A stretch of DNA of 64,000 bases from Phytophthora sp. 'mugwort' (GCA_033558025.1 JAUCEF010000004.1:1178001-1242000), one strand, 5' to 3'; positions 32,947 to 43,318 are shown, counted from the first letter of the stretch. Numbers and translations are program-made. The notes: generated from the letters alone by a model not told the origin.

Positions 32947-34837
32947 GCTGCGCAGGCAGAGGATAGAGCACGCCGTCGACACAGCAGCACGTCAGGAATG
33001 CAGCAGCGAGTGAAGAAGGTCGTGGACACCCTGGACGGTTGTGACCCCTGGCACCCGCCGCTTCAACATCGCAGAGGAGTTTCACATGTCAATAACTATC
33101 CGATTCGTCTAAAATAGCCTGGTTTCGATTGGTGGATAAATGCTATTTGATGTTACACACCAATGAAACTGCCAGTGAAAAACACAAGCGAAGGCAAGGC
33201 GCGAGCTGTTGAGCGCAACTTGATCGTACGTGCGCTAAGCGTTCATTGTGCAATGTATCCCGTGCTCTCGAACTCGACGGTGTCGTGAGATGTTTGCACA
33301 GTATGTACTGCACAGTAATCCCTGACTGCTCGAGTAGCTGCTCGAAAGAACGGCAAAGTATTGAATACCGCACCCCTCATACTTGCGATTCCTAGCGACC
33401 CGAAATGCATTAGCGGCGACAAATCTTCGGTCGCGGTGTTACTTGTCAGCATCAACTTCATGCGTGCATCATCATATCGCTGCTCGCTGCCACTCGTCGG
33501 GATTAAGATTGTTGTCATCCGCAATTTGTTGACTTCATTTTTCACGAAAGCAAGCCATTTGTTCAGTCCGACGGTCCCGCTGGGACATTCCAACACCTCG
33601 CCCAGATACGCCGCGCTCCATATGCGCACTCAACATGTCAGTGAGGTCCTACCTGCATCCTTTGTTGGTCTTGACAATTGTTCATGACGCCACAGCACCC
33701 GACAACCAGCATCTACACCACCGCAGCGCATTATGCGATCTCCCTAGACTAGATCCTAGGACCTGGAGTCCGAGGCAAAATGAATTGCCGACGGTGGACT
33801 AGATTCTGGTGCCTGGAACTGGGAAAATCCTGCAATGCAGCTTATCCACGTCGTGAGCGCTTAATACGCGGCAGACTCTTGTGGCATGGGCGCACAATTA
33901 TCAATCTGATTACAGTAATGCTTTGTGCTCAACCACGTCAGTTCATTGCGCGCAGGAACAATCTCTTGGTGCTTGGTGTGCGGCTCGTCAGCGTATCTTT
34001 GCGGCCGCAGCCATTGGTGCTTGGTTTGGATGCATGTGGTGATGTGATGCCCCACGTGTGTCCTCACTTTAACAAGCGGTCAGGCGGAGGGCGAGGGGGG
34101 GGGGGGGGGGTTGCCGGCTCACCTCGCCGGCCAAGCCAACTTGAAACGGCGCGCTCGGCAGCGGATGGACTTAGCGTGTCGATACCTCGGGCTTTTGCAT
34201 GTGACGAAACTCGTAGATACAGCAAAATGTATCGGACGAGACAGCACGACAGCTCCTGCGGCCGAGGGCCCCTTCAAATCCGTCCTGTGCTCTCGATTAC
34301 TATGTCCTCGTGATAGAAGTGCGTCATGCGTGGCGTGCCGACGGTGGCGATGCGCTGACAAGCAAGCGGGCCGCATTGCATTGCTCACCGCTCCGCCAAC
34401 GCTCCGCCCGATCGCGCCGGTCGGGGCCGCTGCTGGTTGTTTCCGGATTATACGTTTTGCTGGCGGCGGGATGCCTGTACTGCAATGCAAGACGCCGCCG
34501 CGTGACGCGCCGATGTTTCGCGCTGCTGAACACGACGGCATCGGTGGTCAGCAGCAGGGCTCTGCCCGGTCACGCACGTAAAGCCGGTTGAAGTTGACCG
34601 TTTCGCGTCAGCGGATCCCTGGTGGGGCGTTTGACCAATCGAATCCCAGCATCGCGCGTGTTTCTGCACATCAGAAGCTATTATTGGTTGAAAGCAAACT
34701 TGCGGCTAGGGGTGAAAACTTCGAATCAGGCTAGGATTGGTCCAAAGACGTAACCTTTATTCACCAATCTCCATCCGACATTCATGATCCTAGAACGTCA
34801 GCACCGAGCTCGCGGACGGTCTTTATATCTTTCCCCG
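32947..34837. other. large intergenic region, no supported gene
   Basis: About 1.9 kb between CFAP20 and PEPCK. Seen: a diverged direct repeat (GACTAGATCCTAGGACCTGG at about 33749 and GACTAGATTCTGGTGCCTGG at about 33796), repeated TGGTGCTTGG words near 33968-34020, and a G16 run at 34095-34110. The - frame at 33243-33629 (128 codons) looks somewhat protein-like but starts with GTG after a stop. Confidence 0.4.
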
Positions 34838-34857
34838 CTCACATCTCAATTTGCACC
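34838..34857 (+). promoter_or_regulatory. initiator-like core promoter of PEPCK
   Basis: CTCACATCTCAATTTGCACC resembles the oomycete initiator plus flanking region (TCANTTY and CAATTT). TTTATAT sits about 16 nt upstream (34822-34828). The PEPCK ATG lies 45 nt downstream. Confidence 0.4.
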
Positions 34858-34902
34858 TTGAGCAGCAAGTCTCCGCCCAAGAAGCCCCTCGAGACCCGCA
34901 CG

Positions 34903-36612
34903 ATGTTCACGTCTGCCCTGCGCGCGAATCTGCGCGTGCAGCGCCTCGGAGCCATGAAGCTGGCACAGTCGTCGCCCGCCTTCTCGTCGTCCTTTGCCTT
35001 GCGCACGTTCGCCAACGCTAGCGCCGCGTCCCTCGGCATCGAGAAGTTCGGCATCACGAACGACAAGACTAAGGTGCACCATAACCTGAGCTACGACGAG
35101 ATCGCCGCCCATGAGGAGAAGAACGGCGAGGGTCAGTTCGTCAAGAACGGCACGTACACGATCGACACGGGCAAGTTCACGGGCCGTTCTCCCAAGGACA
35201 AGTACATCGTGGACCAGGCCCCGTCCAATAAGAACATTTGGTGGGGCGATATTAACCAGCCCGTGAGCCCCGAGGTGTTCGAGGAGCTCTACGAGACCGT
35301 GACTAAGCACTACGGCTCGGCCGAGAAGGTATACGTGTTCGACGGGTATGCTGGCGCCAATCCATCGTCGCGCAAGAAAGTGCGCTTCATCACGGAGCTC
35401 GCGTGGCAGCACCACTTTGTGACCAACATGTTCCTGCGCCCGCAGACCAAGAATGAGATCGCCAACTTCAAGCCGGACTTCACAATCGTGAACGCTTGCA
35501 AGGTCACCAACAAGAACTACAAGAAGCACGGCCTTAACTCGGAGGTGTTCGTTGCCTTCAACATTGAGAAGGACGTGGCCGTCATTGGCGGCACGTGGTA
35601 CGGTGGTGAGATGAAGAAGGGCATCTTTTCCATGATGAACTACTGGCTGCCGCTCGACGGCATCATGGCCATGCACTGCTCGGCCAACAAGGGCAAAAAC
35701 GGCGACACGGCCCTCTTCTTCGGCCTGTCGGGCACGGGCAAGACGACCCTGTCGGCCGACCCGCACCGTTACCTCATCGGTGACGACGAGCACGGCTGGG
35801 ACGACGATGGCATCTTCAACTTCGAAGGTGGCTGCTATGCGAAGACCATCAATCTGAGCGCCGAGAACGAGCCAGACATCTATAACGCCATCAAGCGCGA
35901 TGCTCTCCTGGAGAACACGTTTGTGGACGCTGAGACCAAGGAGCCTGACTTCTACAACACTTCAAAGACGGAGAACGGCCGAGTGTCGTACCCGATTTAC
36001 CACATCCCGAACCACGAGCCGACCTCGAGCGGCGGCCACCCGTCCAACATTGTGTTCCTCACGTGCGACGCCTACGGCGTGCTGCCGCCCGTGTCCAAGC
36101 TGAGCGACGGCCAGGCCATGTACCACTTTCTGTCCGGTTACACGGCCAAGGTTGCCGGCACGGAGCGTGGCGTGACGGAGCCCACGGCTACCTTCAGCGC
36201 CTGCTTTGGCGCTGCCTTCCTGCCGCTACACCCGACCAAGTACGCCGACCTGTTGCAGAATAAGCTGCAGCAGCACAACACCTCGGTCTACCTCGTCAAC
36301 ACGGGCTGGACTAGCGGCGGCTACGGCGTGGGCAAGCGCATGAGCATTAAGGACACACGTGCCTGTATTGACGCCATCTTGGACGGCTCCATCAAGAACT
36401 CCGAGTTCTCCGAGGACCCCAACTTTGGCTTCCAGGTGCCTAAGAAGCTCGGTGCCATCCCCGAAGACGTGCTAAACCCACGTGAGGCTTGGAGCGACAA
36501 GGCCGCCTACGACGCCACGGCCAAGAAGCTGGCCGGTATGTTCCAGAAGAACTTTAAGAAGTACGTGTCGCCCGGCGTCACGGATTACTCCAAGTTCGGC
36601 CCTAAGGTGTAA
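34903..36612 (+). CDS. PCK1: phosphoenolpyruvate carboxykinase (ATP)
   Basis: An intronless 569-residue frame. It decarboxylates and phosphorylates oxaloacetate to phosphoenolpyruvate at the expense of ATP, the entry step of gluconeogenesis. Motifs: the substrate loop [32 protein letters not shown], kinase-1a [14 protein letters not shown] (about residues 273-286), kinase-2 [31 protein letters not shown], and [15 protein letters not shown]. The family is about 530-550 residues. The extra 40 N-terminal residues ([16 protein letters not shown], then [13 protein letters not shown]) lack acidic residues and look like a mitochondrial presequence. The ATG at 34903 is the first after the initiator. 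Codon use is strongly GC-biased, suggesting high expression. Confidence 0.97.
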   Translation: MFTSALRANLRVQRLGAMKLAQSSPAFSSSFALRTFANASAASLGIEKFGITNDKTKVHHNLSYDEIAAHEEKNGEGQFVKNGTYTIDTGKFTGRSPKDKYIVDQAPSNKNIWWGDINQPVSPEVFEELYETVTKHYGSAEKVYVFDGYAGANPSSRKKVRFITELAWQHHFVTNMFLRPQTKNEIANFKPDFTIVNACKVTNKNYKKHGLNSEVFVAFNIEKDVAVIGGTWYGGEMKKGIFSMMNYWLPLDGIMAMHCSANKGKNGDTALFFGLSGTGKTTLSADPHRYLIGDDEHGWDDDGIFNFEGGCYAKTINLSAENEPDIYNAIKRDALLENTFVDAETKEPDFYNTSKTENGRVSYPIYHIPNHEPTSSGGHPSNIVFLTCDAYGVLPPVSKLSDGQAMYHFLSGYTAKVAGTERGVTEPTATFSACFGAAFLPLHPTKYADLLQNKLQQHNTSVYLVNTGWTSGGYGVGKRMSIKDTRACIDAILDGSIKNSEFSEDPNFGFQVPKKLGAIPEDVLNPREAWSDKAAYDATAKKLAGMFQKNFKKYVSPGVTDYSKFGPKV

Positions 36613-36860
36613 GTTAGTATTGGAAGGTGACTAGATCGTGATGTTGCGGCGATATTGCAGTGCAACGATTCCATCTAGAGCTCTTTAGCGAGCAAAAGTA
36701 AACGAGAAACATGATGAGTGAAAAGAAACTTCGCGTGTGGGCTATGCTGTAGCTCTAATAGGTTGCAACTAACTGTACAGTAAATGAAAGCAAGGGTATC
36801 GTGAGACTTGCATCGCACGCGTCAAGCGGGTGCTCGATGCTGCTGCCCAGTTGTTGCCTA

Positions 36861-37414
36861 TCACTTCCTACTCCTGACGTCCTCCGAGCTAATGCGTCGC
36901 ACTTGGATGTCGATTGCTGAAGCCTCCAAGACGCACGGGAAGTCCGTCAAGGAGAACGGATCCAGCAGTACTGCCCCGTCCATACAAAGTTGCTGCATAG
37001 AACCTGTGTTAGTATCACAAAAAGCTATAACAGCCAACACCCTCACCGTTTCCTCTTGCTTGAATTCGTACTCATCTTCGAGGAAGGCTTTCAACACGGC
37101 AATGGTGTGGCCCTTTTTAAACTGAAATCGGTAACACACAGCATCAGCATTATCGCACCACAATGGCGACTCTGGTATGTACCTCTCTCGACACACTCGA
37201 GTCGTCAGGAAGGAGGAATGTGATCTAGGCAAACAACAAGGCACGATTCCGTTACGCCACCGCCGGTGAAAGCCCGACACATTGCACTGCTCACGTGTAT
37301 GGGCTCTTCTTGCAGCGCCATCACGTGGTCGAACTTGCTCTCCTCGCCTCTCTTGGGCTTCACGTCCTTGCTCGCCGCGTTCAGCAGTCCCAGGTTCAGC
37401 ACCGGCTGCGGCAT
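36861..37414 (-). CDS. small ubiquitin-fold-like protein, unassigned
   Basis: Three exons on the - strand, 37414-37295, 37224-37183 and 37121-36861, all in phase 0, flank 70- and 61-bp introns (GTGAGC...GCCTAG; GTACAT...TTTCAG). They encode 140 residues. After a basic start (MPQPVLNLGL) comes HITFLLPDDSSVSREF, GHTIAVLKAFLEDEY and LDPFSLTDFPCV. The pattern of a beta-hairpin with LPD, a helix, and a late D-P-x-S-L-x-D-F turn is that of a ubiquitin-like fold. I cannot name the family. The gene is head-to-head with BRCA2, with 135 bp between start codons, so the two probably share a bidirectional promoter. Confidence 0.6.
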
Positions 37415-37549
37415 CTTCCGTCTTGTCTTCCGCCTTGCAGTCGTCTTGCGCCCCTTCAAGATGTAATTGCACTTGGAAAATGGGAGTGATGGTAAATATG
37501 GTGTGGGCCACAGTGCGCGCCAAAAGTTGCCTTCCGCGCACTCGAGAGC

Positions 37550-40500
37550 ATGCAGGATGACAGAGATGCTACCGCCGCCGTCGCTTGGCGCGAGGTGTTC
37601 GACGAGCTGCTGGTATTCGAGCAGGAATTCGACACGGCCATGCAGATCCTCATGTTCCAGGACGAGAAGGTGGCGCGAATGGCGCTCGAAGATCGGCAGG
37701 AGACGAGAAACCTGCGAACGAGACGCGTGAAGACTTGCAGAAGCGGCGCGCGTATCCCCAACAGGAAGCGCAGGCGGACAGAAGTGACCCAAGCAGATCG
37801 AGCAGAACCTCCGACACCTCCTCTGAGCGGCTACACGCAGTCTAGCGTGTTCTGGAGCCAGTCGCCCAGTGCGGCGTTCGACAGTGAAGCGGATACACAG
37901 ATGCAAGATCCCTGCTCTAGTATGCTGCCAACTCAATTACCTGACGCGAGTATGATTATTGCAGAAGAAGATGTAGCGCATGAGACGAATGCAATGCTGC
38001 TCCAGAGCGCGGGTCTGGTGCCAAACGAGAGTCATCAGGCGAACGAGCAGAAGTATCAAAAGGAGACGGAGGTAAGGTATGTGGCCATAATCAGCAGCGC
38101 GTCGGCGGAGTCGACGGTTCCTAGTTTATTCACGACTGGGTCCGGTAAGAGTGTGTTGGTGTCTAAATCTCGGATACGGGCCTACGAAGAGAAGATGCAG
38201 CGCGAGGTGGAGGGTGTCGACGGCGGCACAGCCACCAGCACGTCGGCGGAGTCGACGGTTCCTAGTTTATTCACGACTGGGTCCGGTAAGAGTGTGTTGG
38301 TGTCTAAATCTCGGATACGGGCCTACGAAGAGAAGATGCAGCGCGAGGTGGAGGGTGTCGACGGCGGCACAGCCACCAGCACGTCGGCGGAGTCGACGGT
38401 TCCTAGTTTATTCACGACTGGGTCCGGTAAGAGTGTGTTGGTGTCTAAATCTCGGATGCGGGCCTACGAAGAGAAGATGCAGCGCGAGGTGGAGGATGTC
38501 GATGGCGGCACAGCCACCAGCACGTCGGCGGAGTCGACGGTTCCTAGTTTATTCACGACTGGGTCCGGTAAGAGTGTGTTGGTGTCTAAATCTCGGATAC
38601 GGGCCTACGAAGAGAAGATGCAGCGCGAGGTGGAGGGTGTCGACGGCGGCACAGCCACCAGCACGTCGGCGGAGTCGACGGTTCCTAGTTTATTCACGAC
38701 TGGGTCCGGTAAGAGTGTGTTGGTGTCTAAATCTCGGATACGGGCCTACGAAGAGAAGATGCAGCGCGAGGTGGAGGGTGTCGACGGCGGCACAGCCACC
38801 AGCACGTCGGCGGAGTCGACGGTTCCTAGTTTATTCACGACTGGGTCCGGTAAGAGTGTGTTGGTGTCTAAATCTCGGATACGGGCCTACGAAGAGAAGA
38901 TGCAGCGCGAGGTGGAGGATGTCGACGGCGGCACAGCCACCAGCACGTCGGCGGAGTCGACGGTTCCTAGTTTATTCACGACTGGGTCCGGTAAGAGTGT
39001 GTTGGTGTCTAAATCTCGGATGCGGGCCTACGAAGAGAAGATGCAGCGCGAGGTGGAGGATGTCGACGGCGGCACAGCCACCAGCACGTCGGCGGAGTCG
39101 ACGGTTCCTAGTTTATTCACGACTGGGTCCGGTAAGAGTGTGTTGGTGTCTAAATCTCGGATACGGGCCTACGAAGAGAAGATGCAGCGCGAGGTGGAGG
39201 GTGTCGACGGCGGCACAGCCACTAGCACGGCGGAGTCGACGGTTCCTAGTTTATTCACGACTGGGTCCGGTAAGAGTGTATTAGTGTCTAAATCTCGGAT
39301 GCGGGCCTACGAAGAGAAGATGCAGCGCGAGGAGTGTTCGGAATCGATTCCCCAATCTGTTGGCTATAGCAGAAACAGCATACATGGTGGCACTGTTGCG
39401 ATTGTTGTTTATAGTGGTGATGAACAAACCTCTGCACTAAATCGGGGTAAAACGGGTTTGGAGTTGAAGATGGTGCCAAATTCGCTGAGCGGCACTGGAG
39501 ATAAGATGAAGCGCCAAACTACTATTGGTATTTCAACGCGCTCTCTCTTAAGTAGCGACCGAGGTGCAACCGTCCCGACTCATCGCTCTTTACAGGTTGC
39601 ATACCCTCTAGCTGAAATCCATCGTCGTCATGGGCGAGGACTTGAATGTGGTGATAAGGAAAACTTTCATCCTGAAAATGTGCTGATTCAGAAAACTACT
39701 GCGCTTGAAGCTTCAAAATCATGGCGATCCTCACTTAGTTCGAAGCAGTTGAATTCAAGACGAGTCGTCCAGCTTCCTGCACATCAAGTTGCGCGGCAAA
39801 AAATGGCGAAACGATCTTTAAAATCATCCATTGAACCTCGCTCAAAAATGATCGGGAAAAGAAGATTCCGCCCGCCAGTTGCCAGCAAAAGATTGTGCGA
39901 GAGCAACGCGAAAAACTTTCACGACATTGGCCACATCACAGCGCTAAAGAGCAAAAAGAAGAAAGTGGTTGATACGAGGCCCCTGCCTTTCATTTACCAG
40001 GAATCTATGAAGATTTCGCTGACAGCGCTAATGGGGCTTCACGACGATCGTAGACTCGGCGATGAAGACTATGACGTGCCTCGGCTTCAAGTGTTAAACT
40101 ATATCACAGCAGAAAATGCCCTCAAGGTTCGTTTTGCACGCGATGGCAGCTTGAGCTGCTCCTCCGACGAATCCTACGACACGGCTCTCTTCGCTGGTCC
40201 ACATGAACTCTACCGCCAACTTAGAGCGGGAAATCATATTCTGAAGGCAATGGGAGCGACGTTCAGGTGGTTTCTGAATCATTATCGGTGGATCATTTGG
40301 AAATTGGCTGCCATGGAGCGGTCCTTTCCTCGCCTCTTGCTAGCAAAATATTTGACCAAGAACCAAGTTTTGAAGCAGATAACGCATCGATACCAGCGAG
40401 ACTTAAATGATGCTCAGCGCTCCATTTTGAAGAGAGTTCTTCAACGAGATGCAAGCTCGTTAAGCTGTATGGTTCTCTGCGTTGCTGCCGTGTTGCCGTT

Positions 40501-42691
40501 TCCTGCTGACAAGAGCAACTCCGTCGACCTGGAGCTCCCAGCTTGTTGGAACATGGCTCTAGTTCTCACAGATGGATGGTATTCTGTGTACGCCGTCCCT
40601 GATGCACCTTTAGCAGCCGTGTTGTGGAAACTTCATGCGAAGTCGAGCCTTATCGGGTCGAAAGTAGCGACGTGGAATGCATCGCTGCAGAACTCAACAG
40701 AGGGAGTCGACCCGCTCGAGTGTGCAATCGTTCGTGAAGCGCAGTGGAAAAACCCTTTGCTGTCTAAAGAGGATTTATTGCAATGGCCGTACTTGCAGTT
40801 ACGCTACAACAGTACACGTCGTGTAAGATTCGACATGCGCTTGGGAGTGGAAAAGCTGCACTACATGACCCCCACTAACTCGCGGCACCGAAAACAACAG
40901 CCACAGCTCACGTTTTCATTGTTGAAGAGCGTGCCTCTGAAAAGCTTAGAGGTCGGCGGCGGAATGGTCCGATCGGTACGAGTTCGGGTGACCCGCATTT
41001 CTCCTATCCTTCATCTTCAAGCGAAGGAATGGACGCTAGGACCGCGAATTCTTTGTGAGGAACAGCTACCACTGTACTTCCAGCTTCGATCCGAGTACGC
41101 ACAGGTAGTCATGAGGAAGAAACATCAACAAGATGGCGTGGGTACCAGAGCGGGCGATTGGCTGGATGACGAGCAGATTGATGTACCGCCACCAACCCCA
41201 TTTGTCAAAGTGGACGTGGAATGCACACATCCCTCCGGTAATGAAGAGCAAGGAGTGGGCTGCGGTGTTTTAACGATCTGGCGGCCTTCCGAGGAATTAC
41301 TTTCCGGTGGGATCAGAGAAGGAGTCGAGTACTTTGTCAGCAGCTTGACCGTGAATTGGAAGCTCGGCGGCAGACGCGGCCAGGATGCATATCTGAGACT
41401 CAGCTCGACAAAGCACAGCGGGTTTGAGGAAGTTCACGAGGAAATAACCGCGCGGGATGACGAAATCAAGGAGATGGCGCAGCAAACTGGGAGTCAACGA
41501 GTGTGTGTGGACGTCCAGCAAGCTACAATGGACTACCGAGCCAATTATGAAGATGGATCAAATGGCCGCAGAAACGAGCGAAGACCAACAATCGATGTTT
41601 GTGTCTACGTCGTGCTGGTTGCAGCTCGAGAAACGCAGGAGAACTCAAGCTCCTCGAGAAGACAGCCAGACGTATCGTTGCTTGATCCTGAGATGAAGCC
41701 AAAGGAATCTCGGTATGTTGAGCACATCTTCGTCACTGACCAAAGCTGCCACTTGATGAGTATTCGTGTATCTGGCATGGAAGTCAGTATGCCAAAGAAG
41801 AAAAGTAACAGTCCATTGAAGCAGACTGCGTCTTCTTCATTCGTCTTCCGCCGAGGCAGCAAAAATATTTGGAAAGAAGGTGCGATTCTGTGCTTGAGTG
41901 GTCTGGAGGTGTCGCACTACGACGAGCAATTACGTGTTTTAGACTGCATTTTGGTCGAAAGTACGCAGATTGTATCGTTTCCCTCGAAGAAATCTGCATT
42001 CTGGAACCATTTTCAGCTTTTCCACCGCGAAGGAAGCATCTCTACGACACGTGGATCTGCAGCGCAGGTCTCTAACAACTTTGCAAACGAACTCAAACAG
42101 CTCAAGAAATACGTGGAACGAGATATCTTACAGATGGATTTTGTTCCATCCCAGGAAAGTAACGAGCATGCGGAGGTGATAGAACAAGAACGACTCACTC
42201 AAGACCTGCAGGCTCACGAAGAAGGAGGCGACAACACTACGATGGAGCAAGGCGACGACAAATCGTCTAATACTCAGAATCATTTGCGTTGGGTGGCGAA
42301 TGTTGTCAAGATCCTGCCATTGCTTGGAGCTAACAGCTTCATGTTCCCTCGTGACATGGTAGCGTTAGCGTGTGTGAACGTGGGGGCTGATGATACGACG
42401 TTCCGGACGGTGTATCTTACAAAACAAGTACTGCTGTCGATGCGTGACTTGCTTCAAGAGACCGGTGCGACGACGCATTACCACAGAGAGGATGAAGCTA
42501 CGGCGACCAACGCTGCCTTTGTCCATAACGTCACAGAACTGCTGGACAAAATCAAAGAGCAAAATACCGACTATACCTTCCGATTTGAAGTTCGACAATC
42601 GACAAACGAGCGTCTGATGAATAGCTGGAAGCCATGGGAGGGTCTACATGCATCATATTGGATAGCGGTGACTGTCGCACCAGCCAAGTGA
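37550..42691 (+). CDS. BRCA2: BRCA2 homologue with nine BRC repeats
   Basis: An intronless frame of 1713 residues. Residues about 184-595 are nine tandem 47-residue units, each with LFTTGSGKSVLVSKSR, the BRC motif (F-x-T-x-SGK) that binds RAD51. From about residue 805 comes the BRCA2 DNA-binding region: helical domain (PLPFIYQESMKISL, near 910 HYRWIIWKLAAMERSFPRLL), then OB folds (LTDGWYSVYAVPDAPL at about 1004). BRCA2 loads RAD51 on RPA-coated single-stranded DNA during recombinational repair and meiosis. The basic RKRRR near residue 85 may be a nuclear signal. Human BRCA2 has eight diverged BRCs. Here they are nearly identical, pointing to recent expansion. The start is the first ATG after the divergent gene. 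Confidence 0.93.
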   Translation: MQDDRDATAAVAWREVFDELLVFEQEFDTAMQILMFQDEKVARMALEDRQETRNLRTRRVKTCRSGARIPNRKRRRTEVTQADRAEPPTPPLSGYTQSSVFWSQSPSAAFDSEADTQMQDPCSSMLPTQLPDASMIIAEEDVAHETNAMLLQSAGLVPNESHQANEQKYQKETEVRYVAIISSASAESTVPSLFTTGSGKSVLVSKSRIRAYEEKMQREVEGVDGGTATSTSAESTVPSLFTTGSGKSVLVSKSRIRAYEEKMQREVEGVDGGTATSTSAESTVPSLFTTGSGKSVLVSKSRMRAYEEKMQREVEDVDGGTATSTSAESTVPSLFTTGSGKSVLVSKSRIRAYEEKMQREVEGVDGGTATSTSAESTVPSLFTTGSGKSVLVSKSRIRAYEEKMQREVEGVDGGTATSTSAESTVPSLFTTGSGKSVLVSKSRIRAYEEKMQREVEDVDGGTATSTSAESTVPSLFTTGSGKSVLVSKSRMRAYEEKMQREVEDVDGGTATSTSAESTVPSLFTTGSGKSVLVSKSRIRAYEEKMQREVEGVDGGTATSTAESTVPSLFTTGSGKSVLVSKSRMRAYEEKMQREECSESIPQSVGYSRNSIHGGTVAIVVYSGDEQTSALNRGKTGLELKMVPNSLSGTGDKMKRQTTIGISTRSLLSSDRGATVPTHRSLQVAYPLAEIHRRHGRGLECGDKENFHPENVLIQKTTALEASKSWRSSLSSKQLNSRRVVQLPAHQVARQKMAKRSLKSSIEPRSKMIGKRRFRPPVASKRLCESNAKNFHDIGHITALKSKKKKVVDTRPLPFIYQESMKISLTALMGLHDDRRLGDEDYDVPRLQVLNYITAENALKVRFARDGSLSCSSDESYDTALFAGPHELYRQLRAGNHILKAMGATFRWFLNHYRWIIWKLAAMERSFPRLLLAKYLTKNQVLKQITHRYQRDLNDAQRSILKRVLQRDASSLSCMVLCVAAVLPFPADKSNSVDLELPACWNMALVLTDGWYSVYAVPDAPLAAVLWKLHAKSSLIGSKVATWNASLQNSTEGVDPLECAIVREAQWKNPLLSKEDLLQWPYLQLRYNSTRRVRFDMRLGVEKLHYMTPTNSRHRKQQPQLTFSLLKSVPLKSLEVGGGMVRSVRVRVTRISPILHLQAKEWTLGPRILCEEQLPLYFQLRSEYAQVVMRKKHQQDGVGTRAGDWLDDEQIDVPPPTPFVKVDVECTHPSGNEEQGVGCGVLTIWRPSEELLSGGIREGVEYFVSSLTVNWKLGGRRGQDAYLRLSSTKHSGFEEVHEEITARDDEIKEMAQQTGSQRVCVDVQQATMDYRANYEDGSNGRRNERRPTIDVCVYVVLVAARETQENSSSSRRQPDVSLLDPEMKPKESRYVEHIFVTDQSCHLMSIRVSGMEVSMPKKKSNSPLKQTASSSFVFRRGSKNIWKEGAILCLSGLEVSHYDEQLRVLDCILVESTQIVSFPSKKSAFWNHFQLFHREGSISTTRGSAAQVSNNFANELKQLKKYVERDILQMDFVPSQESNEHAEVIEQERLTQDLQAHEEGGDNTTMEQGDDKSSNTQNHLRWVANVVKILPLLGANSFMFPRDMVALACVNVGADDTTFRTVYLTKQVLLSMRDLLQETGATTHYHREDEATATNAAFVHNVTELLDKIKEQNTDYTFRFEVRQSTNERLMNSWKPWEGLHASYWIAVTVAPAK
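38101..39333 (+). repeat. nine 141-bp tandem repeats encoding BRC units
   Basis: Copies begin at 38101, 38242, 38383, 38524, 38665, 38806, 38947, 39088 and about 39226. Spacing is exactly 141 bp except before the last copy, which lost one codon (TSTAEST instead of TSTSAEST). Only a handful of differences are visible: I/M in SRIRAYEE, G/D in VEGVDGG, and a few silent ones. Because the unit lacks stops in a second frame, an overlapping 377-codon frame exists there, which is an artefact. Confidence 0.97.
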
Positions 42692-42856
42692 TCGCTCTTT
42701 CTCCGTCCACTGGTATATTGTCTTGAAATAGCGCATGAAAAAAATATTCTCGAAACGGGACGTGCCCAGTGCTCGGTCTTATGAAGAGTTGAACGACGTG
42801 CGCGCATCATTCACTAACAAAAGCTTGCAAGCGACAAGACTGGGAGAGTACAGAGG

Positions 42857-43318
42857 ATGGTTGGGGACACGATGTTGAAAAAGAAAAGCGACGAGTATCT
42901 CCGTCAGCGCGAGACGGGCTTCAACTTGTCGGGCGTGCACCAGGAGCGTCTACCGCAGTACAACGCGCTACTGGATCGGAACTTGCGCCACCATTTCGAG
43001 AGTCGTCCACTTCAACACCATCTGAACGAGCTCGGACTTGTGGACCAGCGAGGCCGCATCGTGGATCTAGACAAGCAGAAGTCGAAGCTGTTTATTATCG
43101 ATCAGGAGTTCAAACTGGCCGAGGAGGCCGAGAGAAAGAAGCAGCGCGAGGAGGAAGAACTGCGTCGTCGCGTCCAAATCAAGCGCCACGACGCGCTGCA
43201 TAACGCCCGCCAGCGAGACAAGCTGCTGCAGCTCAAGGAGGAGAAGAAGATTGCTCGCGAGATCGTCCAAGCCGCCAAAGGCTACACCTCTGTCAGCAAG
43301 CCACCAGGGAGCAAGTAA
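42857..43318 (+). CDS. hypothetical charged coiled-coil protein
   Basis: A 153-residue frame with ATG at 42857 (and a second at 42872). The N-terminal half contains ERLPQYNALLDRNLRHHFES and LGLVDQRGRIVDLDKQK. The C-terminal half is a long charged helix (EEAERKKQREEEELRRRVQI, then LKEEKKIAREIVQAAK), very likely a coiled coil. I do not recognise the family, though the compact N-terminal part looks conserved rather than low-complexity. It lies 165 bp downstream of BRCA2 on the same strand with its own gap, so it is probably an independent gene. It could be a cytoskeletal or flagellar accessory protein, but that is a guess. Confidence 0.7.
   Translation: MVGDTMLKKKSDEYLRQRETGFNLSGVHQERLPQYNALLDRNLRHHFESRPLQHHLNELGLVDQRGRIVDLDKQKSKLFIIDQEFKLAEEAERKKQREEEELRRRVQIKRHDALHNARQRDKLLQLKEEKKIAREIVQAAKGYTSVSKPPGSK

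Noticed and set aside
33243..33629. 128-codon - frame between CFAP20 and PEPCK
   Set aside because: Composition is somewhat protein-like, but it opens right after a stop with GTG, and no ATG or plausible splice acceptor joins an upstream exon.
34846..35793. 315-codon - frame opposite PEPCK
   Set aside because: Antisense shadow caused by strong GC codon bias of the PEPCK gene.
38151..39284. 377-codon + frame overlapping the BRC repeats
   Set aside because: It exists only because the 141-bp unit has no stop in that frame. It repeats the same Arg/Trp-rich text and has no independent start or conservation signal. BRCA2 occupies the real frame.
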